In this document: piece after piece, positions 36,027-45,603 of the stretch | Layout: the number at the start of each line of letters is the position of its first letter | How positions within the stretch are numbered: the first letter of the stretch is position 1 | Assembly (NCBI GenBank): GCA_947503625.1 | Contig: CANNEK010000001.1 | Location: forward strand, 248,001-312,000 | Reading direction: 5' to 3' | DNA from: an uncultured Kordiimonas sp. | Lineage (GTDB): Bacteria; Pseudomonadota; Alphaproteobacteria; Sphingomonadales; Kordiimonadaceae | DNA length: 64,000 nt | The notes under the pieces: generated by a model | Databases searched by the model: none | What the model was told of the DNA's origin: nothing | Seen by the model: the letters and a program-made list of their open reading frames with translations, nothing else | Made by a program: the position numbers and the translations under genes

Positions 36027-36115
36027 TATGGTTCAGACCTAGGTGCAATCGCGCATACCTCCGGGTCTAAAGGGACATGAAATAGCAGGCAAGTAAATCG
36101 GCTGTTAAGCTGTTT

Positions 36116-36526
36116 CTATTCACCTGCACCATATCCAGCTTCAAATTGTTGCGCGCCGGGGACCGGCAGCACACCGTCCATACGACTGCGAGTATAGATT
36201 TCGAAGCTGATATCAATGCCGGAAGGGTCGTCCAGCGTGGATGTACTGACATCCACCTGATCCCTCTTCTCCATGCCATCCCATTGAAGTGGCGTTCCGC
36301 ATTCTAAACAAAACCGTCGAATGGCAGCGGAGCTTGCCGAGTATTCGCCTGTAGGTTTGCTGATCCACTTGAATTGACCTGTAGGAACCAGTGTGCCGAC
36401 CATAAACGGCGCGCCAGAGTTCTTTTGGCAGTCCCGGCAATGGCAATTGCCAGTCTCGTGGCCAGTCAAATCAATTTCATAGCGCGCTTTGCCACACAGG
36501 CAGCCGCCTTGTCGGATATCTGTCAT
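36116..36526 (-). CDS. GFA/CENP-V domain protein (glutathione-dependent formaldehyde-activating type)
   Basis: This 136-aa zinc protein has the Cys pattern of the Mss4-like GFA fold: GGCLCGK, NCHCRDCQ and CLECGTPL. Members include the formaldehyde-glutathione adduct former Gfa, but most are uncharacterised and the true substrate is unknown. GAGG precedes the ATG by five bases. It is divergent from uvrA, and a LexA box lies 35 bp upstream of its start. Confidence 0.88.
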   Translation of the reverse strand: MTDIRQGGCLCGKARYEIDLTGHETGNCHCRDCQKNSGAPFMVGTLVPTGQFKWISKPTGEYSASSAAIRRFCLECGTPLQWDGMEKRDQVDVSTSTLDDPSGIDISFEIYTRSRMDGVLPVPGAQQFEAGYGAGE

Positions 36527-36560
36527 TGTTACCTCGATTTTTGTCAGGAGTGAACTTATT

Positions 36561-36575
36561 GTTCTTTATTTGTTC
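36561..36575. promoter_or_regulatory. LexA operator (SOS box) upstream of uvrA
   Basis: GTTCTTTATTTGTTC is a perfect GTTC-N7-GTTC site, 93 bp before the uvrA ATG and 35 bp before the divergent GFA-domain gene. Confidence 0.85.
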
Positions 36576-36667
36576 CTATTTTCAATTTACTGTCAAGCCG
36601 CTTGACAGTGGACCATTTCCGGCCCACTTCATGTGCCAATAGTGGTGGGCTTTATCGGATCATATGT

Positions 36668-39517
36668 ATGCTGACTGAAATCTCAGTGCGCGGCGCGCGC
36701 GAACATAATCTCAAATCGGTGAATGTAGACATTCCACGTGACCGGCTCGTGGTAATCACCGGGCTTTCAGGATCAGGGAAATCATCTCTCGCGTTCGATA
36801 CGATCTATGCTGAAGGCCAGCGCCGCTATGTAGAATCATTAAGCGCCTACGCACGACAGTTTCTCGAGATGATGCAGAAACCGGATGTCGATCACATTGA
36901 AGGCCTCTCGCCTGCGATTTCGATTGAACAGAAAACCACCAGTAAAAACCCGCGCTCCACAGTCGGTACTGTCACCGAGATATATGATTATATGCGGCTT
37001 TTGTGGGCTCGTGTAGGCGTACCCTATTCACCCGCCACAGGCCTGCCAATCGAGAGCCAGACCGTCAGTCAGATGGTTGATCGCATTATGCTGATGGAGG
37101 AAGGCACCCGAATTTATCTGCTGGCACCAATTGTACGCGGCCGGAAGGGTGAATACCGCAAGGAGTTTGCCGATCTGCAAAAACGCGGATTTCAACGCGT
37201 GAAGGTAGACGGCGAGTTCTACCTGATTGAAGAAGTGCCGACGCTCGACAAGAAGTACAAGCACGATATCGATGTAGTGGTTGATCGGCTGGTGCTGAAA
37301 ACCGGCCTGGAACAACGGCTTGCGGACAGTGTCGAAACAGCGCTTGATCTGTCCGACGGCCTCGTGGCGTTTGAAACAGCAACCGATACACCTGAACGAC
37401 ACCTCATGTCTGCCAAGTTTGCCTGCCCTGTGTCCGGCTTTACAATAGAGGAAATTGAACCCCGACTGTTTTCTTTCAACAATCCATTTGGTGCTTGCCC
37501 CGAGTGTGACGGCCTTGGCAGCAAATTGTATTTCGACCCCGGCCTCGCCGTCCCGGACAAGTCAAAGACCATTCGGTCCGGCGCACTGGCACCGTGGGCC
37601 AACAAGGCAAACAACCCGTCACCCTTCTATTTTCAGGCGCTGGATGCGGTTGCCAGCCATTTTGATGTATCTCTTGATGTGCCCTGGAAGGACCTGCCCG
37701 AAAAAGCCAAGAAAGCCTTCCTGTTCGGGACCGGCTCCACTTCTGTCACCATCGTTTATGCCGATGGGAAACGCAGGTTTGAAGTCAACAAGCCTTTTGA
37801 AGGTGTATTGAACAACATCGAACGACGCTGGCGCGAAACCGACAGCAACTGGATGCGTGACGAGCTTTCCAAATATCAGTCGTCAACAACATGTACAGGC
37901 TGCAAGGGCGCACGCCTTAAACCCGAGGCACTGGCAGTGAAAATCGATGGCACCCACATCAGCGACGTGACGGCTCTATCCGTTGTTGCAGCTCATCAGT
38001 GGTTCACCGACCTGCCTAAACATCTTACTGAAAAACAACAGCAGATCGCTGAGAAGGTACTGAAGGAAATTCAGGACCGACTTGGTTTTTTGAATAACGT
38101 GGGCCTGAAATATCTTACGCTGAGCCGTTCTTCCGGAACGCTATCGGGCGGAGAGAGCCAACGCATTCGCCTTGCCTCACAAATCGGTTCCGGTTTAACA
38201 GGCGTTTTATACGTGCTTGACGAGCCTTCCATCGGCTTGCACCAGCGCGACAATGACAGATTGCTCGAGACGCTCAAAAACCTGCGGGATATTGGCAACA
38301 CCGTCCTTGTGGTGGAACATGACGAAGATGCTATTCGTACCGCCGATTATGTGATTGATATGGGGCCTGGCGCCGGAGAGCACGGAGGCAAAATTGTCGC
38401 CGAGGGCAAGCCAGACGCTGTAATGCGAAACAAAAAAAGCCTAACAGGTCAATATCTTACCGGAGTACGCAGCGTTCCAATACCCGCCAAACGACGCCCC
38501 GGCAAAGGCAAACACCTGACCGTCAGGGGCGCGACCGCAAACAATCTCAAAAAGGTAGACGGCAGTATTCCTCTGGGCACACTGACGTGTGTCACCGGGG
38601 TTTCGGGTTCTGGCAAATCCACCTTTACCATCGAAACGCTATATAAAGCTGTTGCCAAGCACCTGAACAAAAGCCGCGTCGTGCCGGGCCCACATGAAAG
38701 CGTTGACGGACTGGAGCATCTGGACAAGATCGTCGATATTGATCAGAGCCCGATTGGGCGTACGCCGCGCTCCAACCCGGCAACTTACACAGATGCTTTT
38801 ACCCCTATTCGCGATTGGTTCTCTGGCTTGCCCGAAGCGCAAGCACGCGGTTACAAGCCCGGACGCTTCTCTTTCAACGTTAAAGGTGGCCGTTGCGAAG
38901 CCTGCCGCGGCGACGGCATGATCAAAATCGAGATGCATTTTCTACCGGACGTGTATGTGCAATGTGATCAGTGCAAAGGCAAACGCTACAATCGAGAAAC
39001 TCTCGAAATACGCTTTAAAGACAAATCGATATCTGATGTTCTTGATATGACAGTTGAAGATGGCGTGAAGTTTTTCAAAGCTGTTCCTGCGATCAGAAAC
39101 AAACTGGAAATGCTTGAGAAAGTGGGTTTGGGATACATCCGTGTTGGACAGCAGGCTACGACCCTGTCAGGTGGCGAGGCGCAACGCGTGAAGCTGGCCA
39201 AGGAGCTGTCAAAACGCTCCACAGGCAAAACCCTCTACATTCTTGATGAGCCTACAACCGGCCTTCATTTTGAGGACGTGCGCAAACTCATGGAGGTTCT
39301 GCAAGCGCTGGTCGAGCAAGGCAATACTGTTGTGGTGATCGAGCATAACCTTGAAGTGATCAAGACTGCTGACTGGATACTGGATCTTGGGCCTGAAGGC
39401 GGTGACGGTGGTGGCGAAATTGTGGCCATAGGCACGCCTGAAGATGTCGCATTGAATTCAAAAAGCTACACAGGCCAGTATCTTTCGGCTGTACTTGCAC
39501 GACAGGCAGCAGAATAA
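36668..39517 (+). CDS. uvrA: Excinuclease ABC subunit A
   Basis: UvrA is the damage-sensing ATPase of nucleotide excision repair. It has 949 aa from the ATG at 36668 (the track start is 22 codons upstream). It has two ABC modules: Walker [10 protein letters not shown] at 32-40 and GVSGSGKST; signatures [12 protein letters not shown] and [12 protein letters not shown]. The second zinc finger is complete (CEACRGDG...CDQCKGKR). The first finger reads CPVSGFT...CPECDGLG, so one of four Cys is replaced by Ser, as I recall from other alphaproteobacterial UvrA proteins. It is probably SOS-controlled via the upstream LexA box. Confidence 0.97.
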   Translation: MLTEISVRGAREHNLKSVNVDIPRDRLVVITGLSGSGKSSLAFDTIYAEGQRRYVESLSAYARQFLEMMQKPDVDHIEGLSPAISIEQKTTSKNPRSTVGTVTEIYDYMRLLWARVGVPYSPATGLPIESQTVSQMVDRIMLMEEGTRIYLLAPIVRGRKGEYRKEFADLQKRGFQRVKVDGEFYLIEEVPTLDKKYKHDIDVVVDRLVLKTGLEQRLADSVETALDLSDGLVAFETATDTPERHLMSAKFACPVSGFTIEEIEPRLFSFNNPFGACPECDGLGSKLYFDPGLAVPDKSKTIRSGALAPWANKANNPSPFYFQALDAVASHFDVSLDVPWKDLPEKAKKAFLFGTGSTSVTIVYADGKRRFEVNKPFEGVLNNIERRWRETDSNWMRDELSKYQSSTTCTGCKGARLKPEALAVKIDGTHISDVTALSVVAAHQWFTDLPKHLTEKQQQIAEKVLKEIQDRLGFLNNVGLKYLTLSRSSGTLSGGESQRIRLASQIGSGLTGVLYVLDEPSIGLHQRDNDRLLETLKNLRDIGNTVLVVEHDEDAIRTADYVIDMGPGAGEHGGKIVAEGKPDAVMRNKKSLTGQYLTGVRSVPIPAKRRPGKGKHLTVRGATANNLKKVDGSIPLGTLTCVTGVSGSGKSTFTIETLYKAVAKHLNKSRVVPGPHESVDGLEHLDKIVDIDQSPIGRTPRSNPATYTDAFTPIRDWFSGLPEAQARGYKPGRFSFNVKGGRCEACRGDGMIKIEMHFLPDVYVQCDQCKGKRYNRETLEIRFKDKSISDVLDMTVEDGVKFFKAVPAIRNKLEMLEKVGLGYIRVGQQATTLSGGEAQRVKLAKELSKRSTGKTLYILDEPTTGLHFEDVRKLMEVLQALVEQGNTVVVIEHNLEVIKTADWILDLGPEGGDGGGEIVAIGTPEDVALNSKSYTGQYLSAVLARQAAE

Positions 39518-39532
39518 CAGTACAGACAGTAC

Positions 39533-39563
39533 AGGCTGCACCACAATCAAGTTGATGCAGCCT
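39533..39563 (+). terminator. Hairpin downstream of uvrA, possible terminator
   Basis: Perfect 8-bp stem AGGCTGCA/TGCAGCCT with a 15-base loop, 15 bp after the uvrA stop. No T run follows, so intrinsic termination is uncertain. Confidence 0.35.
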
Positions 39564-39710
39564 TCGTTCCTGTCGCTACCACATCAAACTATTAAGCTGT
39601 GCTTCATATGTGTTGAACCATTATGATCAGCATATTGGTGGACCGACACATTGATGCCATGATGTCACACATGATGTTTGGCAAAACATGCACGGAACAG
39701 GAGTAATTCC

Positions 39711-41336
39711 ATGAAACCAGCCACTCGCGCTTCTTTGCTTCCCCTTCTGGGCCTCTTGGCTGCCCCAAACGCCATGGCAGACACGTTTGACATTACAGCG
39801 CCTATATCGGCGGTCACGCTATACCGTGATGGTGGCGCCGTTGTAACGCGGCGTGCAACGGTATCATTGCCCGCGGGAAACCATACGCTGGAAATTGACG
39901 GACTGACCCGTGATCTTGATGAGGGTTTTGGGGTCCGCGCCCGTTTCATCGAGAACAATAGCTCCATTGCGCAGGTTCATCTGCGAGAAAAATTCAGTGA
40001 TGCGGTTGTTTCTGACGCACAAGCAGCTCTCGCATCCCAAATCGCAGCACTGGAAAGCGAAAACGGTGGGGATCGCGCTTCGATTGAAGCCATCAATATC
40101 CAACTGCGATTCGTCGAGAAACTGGGGTCCAGCACAGGCGACAAAATCGCAGCAACTGCAAGCAGCACAGACGCCATATTTGATGCAATGCAGAAATCAC
40201 TCGCATTTGTTCGAACCAATAGCGCTGAGTTGATCAGTGAACGCCGTGCTCTTGAAACAGCAGTATCAAAACGCACGGACAGGATCACCGCTTTGCGCCG
40301 CCAACTCAATCAGACTGGTGAAACGCGAACAAGCGAAAACCAGGTAAGCTTGAACATAAATTCGGCAGGCGCCGGACAAACTACGCTTGAGCTTTCCTAC
40401 ATGGTGAATGACGCAGAATGGTCTGTAGAGACAGAAGCAGACCTGAACAGCGATACCGGTGAGGTAAAAACGAGGCTTTATGCGTTAGTCAGCCAACAAT
40501 CAGGTGAGGACTGGAACAGCGTGCCGTTGAAGCTTTCGACATCATCCCCTTCTCGCAATATCAGTCATTACAAGCCACTCCCGGAGTATCTGAACCTGCA
40601 GGACCCAAGGAACCGCCCGCTCCCCATGCAAACGCGGAAACTTGCTTCTGAAGCGGCATTCGACACCGAAGAAATCGTGGTTACCGGCAGCCGCATTCGA
40701 TACGATCAGACACGGTTTGATGCAGCTTTTTCTATCGACAATTCAACTACAGTTGACGCGGATGGATCCGTTGAACGCTTCCTGGTGGAACAAACACTGA
40801 CAAATGCAAATGTCATATTGCGCGCGACGCCACGGATCAGCCCTGAAGCCTATGTCTACGCAGACGCGACATTGACGGAATTCCCATACTTGCGGACACC
40901 GTCCGTTAGCCTGACGAGAGATGGAACCTATGTTGGCAACGCCATTTGGCCTGATCTTAAACCGGATACTGTGCTGGAGCTTCCTTTCGGCTCGCTCGAG
41001 CGGGTAAGCATTGAGACCGTGACGCTGCCCAGCGAAGACGGTGATAGCGGTATCTTCAATAAACGGATGAACCGAGAGGAAAAGAAACAGTTCCGCATTA
41101 CCAATGGTAATGATGCGGCAGTGACTATGGAAATTTTCGGCCTTTTGCCAAACTCAATGAATGAAGACCTGAAAGTCGAGCGGTTACGCGGTTCAACAGC
41201 ACCAACCGAAACGGACATCGGTGGCCAACCCGGAGTGATCATGTGGCGCAAAACACTGGCGCCTGGCGAGGCATGGGAAATCAACCATTGGTATAAAGTT
41301 TCGTTTCCGGAAAACAAACAGCTGGTGAGGCAATAA
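39711..41336 (+). CDS. Exported DUF4139/DUF4140 domain protein with an EEIVVTGSRI motif
   Basis: This is a 541-aa secreted protein (signal peptide to about NAMA-DT). The N-terminal DUF4140-like part (ITAPISAVTLYRDGGAVVTRRATV) is followed by a coiled-coil stretch at about 95-205 and a C-terminal DUF4139 region (YMVNDAEWSVETEADLN...VLELPFGSLERV). Related proteins are called mucoidy-inhibitor-like or aspartate-rich; function is unknown. In the middle (residues 320-329) lies EEIVVTGSRI, a motif normally seen near the N-terminus of TonB-dependent receptors. GGAG seven bases before the ATG at 39711 sets the start. Confidence 0.8.
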   Translation: MKPATRASLLPLLGLLAAPNAMADTFDITAPISAVTLYRDGGAVVTRRATVSLPAGNHTLEIDGLTRDLDEGFGVRARFIENNSSIAQVHLREKFSDAVVSDAQAALASQIAALESENGGDRASIEAINIQLRFVEKLGSSTGDKIAATASSTDAIFDAMQKSLAFVRTNSAELISERRALETAVSKRTDRITALRRQLNQTGETRTSENQVSLNINSAGAGQTTLELSYMVNDAEWSVETEADLNSDTGEVKTRLYALVSQQSGEDWNSVPLKLSTSSPSRNISHYKPLPEYLNLQDPRNRPLPMQTRKLASEAAFDTEEIVVTGSRIRYDQTRFDAAFSIDNSTTVDADGSVERFLVEQTLTNANVILRATPRISPEAYVYADATLTEFPYLRTPSVSLTRDGTYVGNAIWPDLKPDTVLELPFGSLERVSIETVTLPSEDGDSGIFNKRMNREEKKQFRITNGNDAAVTMEIFGLLPNSMNEDLKVERLRGSTAPTETDIGGQPGVIMWRKTLAPGEAWEINHWYKVSFPENKQLVRQ

Positions 41337-41402
41337 AAGTTTCGCTGACGACTTTGCCCGCCCCCCGGAACAAAAGAGATATGCGATGCTTTCCCTACGC
41401 CC

Positions 41403-41417
41403 TTAAACAGTTTTTAA
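41403..41417. promoter_or_regulatory. Putative CtrA box (TTAA-N7-TTAA)
   Basis: TTAAACAGTTTTTAA followed by C is a perfect match to TTAA-N7-TTAAC, the CtrA site of alphaproteobacteria. It lies 75 bp before the ATG at 41493, in a non-coding gap. Confidence 0.5.
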
Positions 41418-41492
41418 CTGTTATTGTGGATGTTTAAAGGCGGCACCTATAGTGACTATAGGAAATTGACCGCCCTTTTAAGAGCATCCTGC

Positions 41493-42383
41493 ATGATAGT
41501 GAAAAGTCTGGAAACAAGTAAGCCAAGGAAACTACTTGTTTTCTTGTCTTCAGGTACCATTTTCTTCGCCACCATGGTGAGTTCTTTCACCGCACACGCT
41601 CAAGACGGGAAAACAGAATCAGCAACCATAGGTATAGAAAACTCGCAATCAATCGTCATTGCGATGCGGCACGATGTGCACCCCTATGTCGTCAACAGCG
41701 GCACCAGCGGGCTCGAGGTTGACATTGTCAACGCCGTTTTTACGCATACCAAATACACTCCTTCCTTAGTCCAACTGCCGCGCGTGAGGATGATTCAGTC
41801 TTTCAATTCAGGGAACTTTGATGGCATTTTAACCTCGAACGTGTCCTTGAACGGCGAAGGCTGCATCACAGACTGGTATATCAAGCACCAAAACGTTGGG
41901 GTAACACTCTCCCAGCGCGAAATCGCCGTGGAAGATATTACAGATATTGCCAAATTATCGATCATAACTTTCGATGGTGCGACGCGCTTTCTTGGGCCCA
42001 AATTCGCTGCAGAGACACGCAAAAGTCCAAGGTATGTGGAGTCCTCCGACCAAAACGTCCACATCGCGTTGCTATACAATGGATACTTCGATGCCGCCAT
42101 CGGTGACGAATGGATTTTGAAACTTGCTCAGGTCAACCAGAAGAAAAAGTCCGGTACATTCCGCCCTTTGACTATTCACCGGGTGTTACCCACGACTTTT
42201 TACGCCGCCCGTTTCCAGGAACAGACGATATGCAACGCATTCAACGCGGGTTTGAACAAGATCAGAAAGTCCGGACTCTATGACCGGATAGCCCGAGGCC
42301 ACTACGATGAGATATCGGCTCAGATCTCAACATATGAAAATGAAGTGGCGTCGGCAGAAGAACCCACACAAACCAAAAACTAG
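41493..42383 (+). CDS. Periplasmic substrate-binding-protein-like (SBP_bac_3 type)
   Basis: This is a secreted protein of 296 aa (from the ATG at 41493) with an N-terminal hydrophobic segment (KLLVFLSSGTIFFATMVSSFTAHAQ) and a solute-binding fold of the amino-acid type (SIVIAMRHDVHPYVV, GLEVDIVNAVF, YFDAAIGDEWIL). No transporter permease or ATPase is adjacent, so it may be an orphan receptor or an enzyme-like sensor rather than part of an ABC importer. A CtrA-type box lies upstream. The family resembles that of the gene at 60400. Confidence 0.75.
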   Translation: MIVKSLETSKPRKLLVFLSSGTIFFATMVSSFTAHAQDGKTESATIGIENSQSIVIAMRHDVHPYVVNSGTSGLEVDIVNAVFTHTKYTPSLVQLPRVRMIQSFNSGNFDGILTSNVSLNGEGCITDWYIKHQNVGVTLSQREIAVEDITDIAKLSIITFDGATRFLGPKFAAETRKSPRYVESSDQNVHIALLYNGYFDAAIGDEWILKLAQVNQKKKSGTFRPLTIHRVLPTTFYAARFQEQTICNAFNAGLNKIRKSGLYDRIARGHYDEISAQISTYENEVASAEEPTQTKN

Positions 42384-42402
42384 CTCAAGGGCACACTCTG
42401 CC

Positions 42403-42945
42403 TTAAAAGCTGCTGCCGGGCTGCTGCAAAAAAGTAATCTCTTCCGGCGTGCTCTGCCTACCTAGAATAGCGTTGCGGTGAGGATAACGCCCAAACCTGT
42501 CGATAATCGCCTTGTGGGCATGTTCGAACTTCAAGTTATCCTCCAGTCCCGGCTCACTAAAAAGCTGAACAGCCTGCATATGAATGGCCTTACTTTCGCT
42601 GTGCATGAACGGCATATAGAGAAAAGACTTCTTATCCACACTCCAGTTCTCATGCATATTCAACGCGACGGCCTCCTGAGACAGGGCAAGCGCGAGGCTG
42701 TCTGAAGCAAAGGCACACGCATCATCGCGGTAGATGTTCCGGGAAAACTGGTCCAGCACAATAATTTCGGCAAGCCGCCCATCAATCCGGTTACGCCAAT
42801 GAGACAATTCGCCCGCATGGGCTGCTCCGTGAACATCGCCAAACTTCCTTCTGATCAAACTGTCAAACGTTGCAGATTTTTTCCACCAGGCTTCCGGGCC
42901 TGCTTCAGTAAACCAAAAATACAGAATATCTTCAGGTGTCATCAT
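42403..42945 (-). CDS. DUF924 family protein
   Basis: This is a 180-aa protein with the DUF924 pattern: ILYFWFTEAGPEAWWKKSATFD, IIVLDQFSRNIYRDD, FLYMPFMHSESKAIH and FEHAHKAIIDRFGRYPHRN. The fold is all-helical and TPR-like; function is unknown. It is 20 bp downstream of the M28 peptidase gene on the same strand, so they are probably co-transcribed. Confidence 0.88.
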   Translation of the reverse strand: MMTPEDILYFWFTEAGPEAWWKKSATFDSLIRRKFGDVHGAAHAGELSHWRNRIDGRLAEIIVLDQFSRNIYRDDACAFASDSLALALSQEAVALNMHENWSVDKKSFLYMPFMHSESKAIHMQAVQLFSEPGLEDNLKFEHAHKAIIDRFGRYPHRNAILGRQSTPEEITFLQQPGSSF

Positions 42946-42965
42946 AATCTCATCGTTCGATTTAT

Positions 42966-44117
42966 CTATTTGTGCCCCGGTGTTATCCGCACCAGAGCTT
43001 CGGCAAAACGCGCTGCCTTCGTCATTGTATTTACGTTCACCCTACCCGCTGTGTCAGCCATTGTATGTATTTGCGGCATTAATCCTTGCCGATCATAGGA
43101 TGCGAGTGTGATAGCCTGAATATCGTCACGAACAAACCACACGCTGTCGAAATCTCCCACTTCATGCGATCCGTCAGTGACTTCACGAAAGATCTCGTTC
43201 GAACCTGTCAGAACATCAGCTGAACTCGTCAGGTCATTGTTATAAACTACAGGCGTAAAACCGCCGCTTTTTGTAACAAACTTCAACTGGTCGCATCCGA
43301 CTGTATCAAGATTAATCAGATAGGTCTCTCTTGACTTGAGTTCTTCCCGGTGTGTCTGCCAATAATGTTGAGCGCCCAGCATGCCGACCTCTTCCGCTGA
43401 TGTTATCACCAGTCTGACCTCAGCGTCATCCGGCATATGTCGCCAAAGGTGACTGGCTGCCATAGTCGCTGCAGCCACGCCTGAAAGATTATCGTTCGCT
43501 CCCTGCGTATATCCAAAACGCCAAAAATCAATGGACGCCAAAACAGCCAGTCCTATCAACGCACCTATAAAAACAAGCCGGGTTGCCAGATCAATTTCAT
43601 AGCCAAACCCGGCAACCATCGGCACAAGCACACCCAGGGCAACAATTCCCGTTGCCAGATAGAGAGCCGTGCGAAAATTCTGTACCTGCCCCGGTCGGTA
43701 AGCGAAAGACGCGGGCGCACTATCCAGATGAGCCATCAGGATATACAGCCGCTTGCCATTGCCCTTGCTTGCAACAAGATTGGCGGTTGTGTTTTGCGCG
43801 CCCCACCAAATCAAGGGGCTTACCCGCCAGTCAAAAAACAGAAAATAACTCACAAACCCAAGCGCACCGAGTAACATCATCATCACGGGCATCATGTTGG
43901 CGCCCAGAACAGCGACAGACGCGACAATGATGACGGACCAGAAAAACCTGAGGTAACTTGGCGGGGCGTCGAAGCCTTCTTCTGTGATCTCAACCTCAAA
44001 TTCTGCGGTAAGGATCGTAATCAGCGCTTCACGAGCTTCCATTTCCTCTTCCGAACCAACGCCTCGGTGAGGCCATTCGCCTAATTTTTCGAATATATCT
44101 GTGGCAATCAGCGGCAT
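42966..44117 (-). CDS. Membrane-bound M28 family metallopeptidase
   Basis: This is a di-zinc aminopeptidase-like protein of 383 aa embedded in the membrane. Hydrophobic segments at about 58-95 and 150-200 flank the catalytic parts. Metal ligands are in LMAHLDSAP, GANDNLSGV, TSAEEVGM, LINLDTVG and QIHTMADT. All positions are present, so activity is expected. No signal peptide is seen; the orientation of the active site is unclear. Confidence 0.85.
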   Translation of the reverse strand: MPLIATDIFEKLGEWPHRGVGSEEEMEAREALITILTAEFEVEITEEGFDAPPSYLRFFWSVIIVASVAVLGANMMPVMMMLLGALGFVSYFLFFDWRVSPLIWWGAQNTTANLVASKGNGKRLYILMAHLDSAPASFAYRPGQVQNFRTALYLATGIVALGVLVPMVAGFGYEIDLATRLVFIGALIGLAVLASIDFWRFGYTQGANDNLSGVAAATMAASHLWRHMPDDAEVRLVITSAEEVGMLGAQHYWQTHREELKSRETYLINLDTVGCDQLKFVTKSGGFTPVVYNNDLTSSADVLTGSNEIFREVTDGSHEVGDFDSVWFVRDDIQAITLASYDRQGLMPQIHTMADTAGRVNVNTMTKAARFAEALVRITPGHK

Positions 44118-44223
44118 CCCTGATCCCTATGGTTCAAATTGGCTTTGTACGTCGCTTTTTCCTTACATTATGAAACGGGCTTCGGTAAACAGGCGCGATG
44201 AATTCAAATGAATAGGAAACCAG

Positions 44224-45552
44224 ATGAACAAACCCGTTCATATCGTTGGCGGCGGACTGGCCGGTTCTGAAGCGGCGTGGCAGATTGCCTTAAGAGGCGT
44301 ACCTGTAGTGCTGCATGAAATGCGCCCGGTGCGCAAGACAGACGCACATCATACCGATGGGCTTGCGGAACTCGTATGTTCCAATTCATTCCGTTCCGAT
44401 GACGCCGAGAATAATGCAGTAGGTCTTCTGCACGAAGAAATGCGCCGGATGAATTCCCTGATTATTAGAGCCGCGGACAAACACAAGGTGCCAGCCGGTT
44501 CGGCACTGGCCGTGGACAGGGACGCCTTTTCCGAAGAAGTCACCGGCGCACTTGAAGCACACGAGTTGATCACCATTGAACGCGAGGAAGTGAGTGGCTT
44601 GCCGCCGGAAGACTGGGACAGCGTTATTGTCGCGACGGGCCCCCTTACGTCACCCGCACTCTCGGAAGCGATACTGGAGCTGTGCGGTGAAGACAGCCTT
44701 GCTTTCTTCGACGCGATCGCACCAATCATCTACAAGGACAGTATTGATTTTGATATAGCCTGGTTCCAAAGCCGCTATGATAAGGGCGAAGGTGCAGATT
44801 ATATAAACCTGCCAATGGACCAGGCCCAGTACGAGGGTTTTATCGAGGCCCTGAATACAGGCGAAAAAGCCGATTTTAAACAATGGGAAAAAGACACGCC
44901 TTATTTTGAGGGCTGCATGCCGATTGAAGTGATGGCGGAGCGTGGCCCCGAAACACTGAGGTTTGGCCCCATGAAACCCGTAGGCTTGCAAAGTCCGCAC
45001 ATAGACGGGCAGTGTCACGCTGTTGTTCAGCTAAGGCAGGATAATAAACTCGGCACGCTCTACAATATGGTGGGCTTTCAGACCAAGCTGAAATACGGCG
45101 AACAAACCAGAATATTCAAAACCATACCCGGCCTTGAAAACGCAAAATTTGCTCGCCTGGGTGGACTGCACCGCAACACCTTCATCAACAGCCCGCTGGT
45201 TCTGGATGGATTGATGCGAATGAAAGCAGACCCTCGACTAAGGTTCGCCGGGCAGATTACCGGTGTTGAAGGTTATGTGGAAAGTGCGGCGATGGGATTG
45301 ATAACAGGTGTTTTTGCCGCAACTGAACGCCTTGGCGGAGCCCCGGTGGTTCCACCCGTCACCACCGCCTTTGGTGCACTGATCAACCATATTACCGGCG
45401 GCGCTGATGCAAAGACTTTCCAGCCCATGAATGTCAACTTTGGGCTGTTCCCGCCAATGGAAGGGCGATTAAAGCGCAGGGACCGCAAACCGGCAAAAGC
45501 CAAGCGCGCACTCGACGATTTACAGGGCTGGATGGAGAGCCTTGACGCATAG
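44224..45552 (+). CDS. trmFO: FADH2-dependent methylenetetrahydrofolate-tRNA-(uracil-54-C5)-methyltransferase
   Basis: TrmFO makes ribothymidine at T54 of tRNA with folate as carbon donor. It has 442 aa. It has an N-terminal FAD-binding [15 protein letters not shown], then [27 protein letters not shown], the catalytic region ending [12 protein letters not shown], and the C-terminal [18 protein letters not shown] precedes the ATG. The organism would use this enzyme in place of SAM-dependent TrmA. Confidence 0.96.
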   Translation: MNKPVHIVGGGLAGSEAAWQIALRGVPVVLHEMRPVRKTDAHHTDGLAELVCSNSFRSDDAENNAVGLLHEEMRRMNSLIIRAADKHKVPAGSALAVDRDAFSEEVTGALEAHELITIEREEVSGLPPEDWDSVIVATGPLTSPALSEAILELCGEDSLAFFDAIAPIIYKDSIDFDIAWFQSRYDKGEGADYINLPMDQAQYEGFIEALNTGEKADFKQWEKDTPYFEGCMPIEVMAERGPETLRFGPMKPVGLQSPHIDGQCHAVVQLRQDNKLGTLYNMVGFQTKLKYGEQTRIFKTIPGLENAKFARLGGLHRNTFINSPLVLDGLMRMKADPRLRFAGQITGVEGYVESAAMGLITGVFAATERLGGAPVVPPVTTAFGALINHITGGADAKTFQPMNVNFGLFPPMEGRLKRRDRKPAKAKRALDDLQGWMESLDA

Positions 45553-45603
45553 ACAGGTCTCATTCACTGTGCGCAAACTTGTTCAGGCACAGAGGATAAT
45601 CGA

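Noticed and set aside
39623-39706. 27-aa Met/His-rich ORF whose stop overlaps the ribosome site of the DUF4139 gene
   Set aside because: No ribosome site of its own. It could be a leader peptide, but the support is too weak to annotate.
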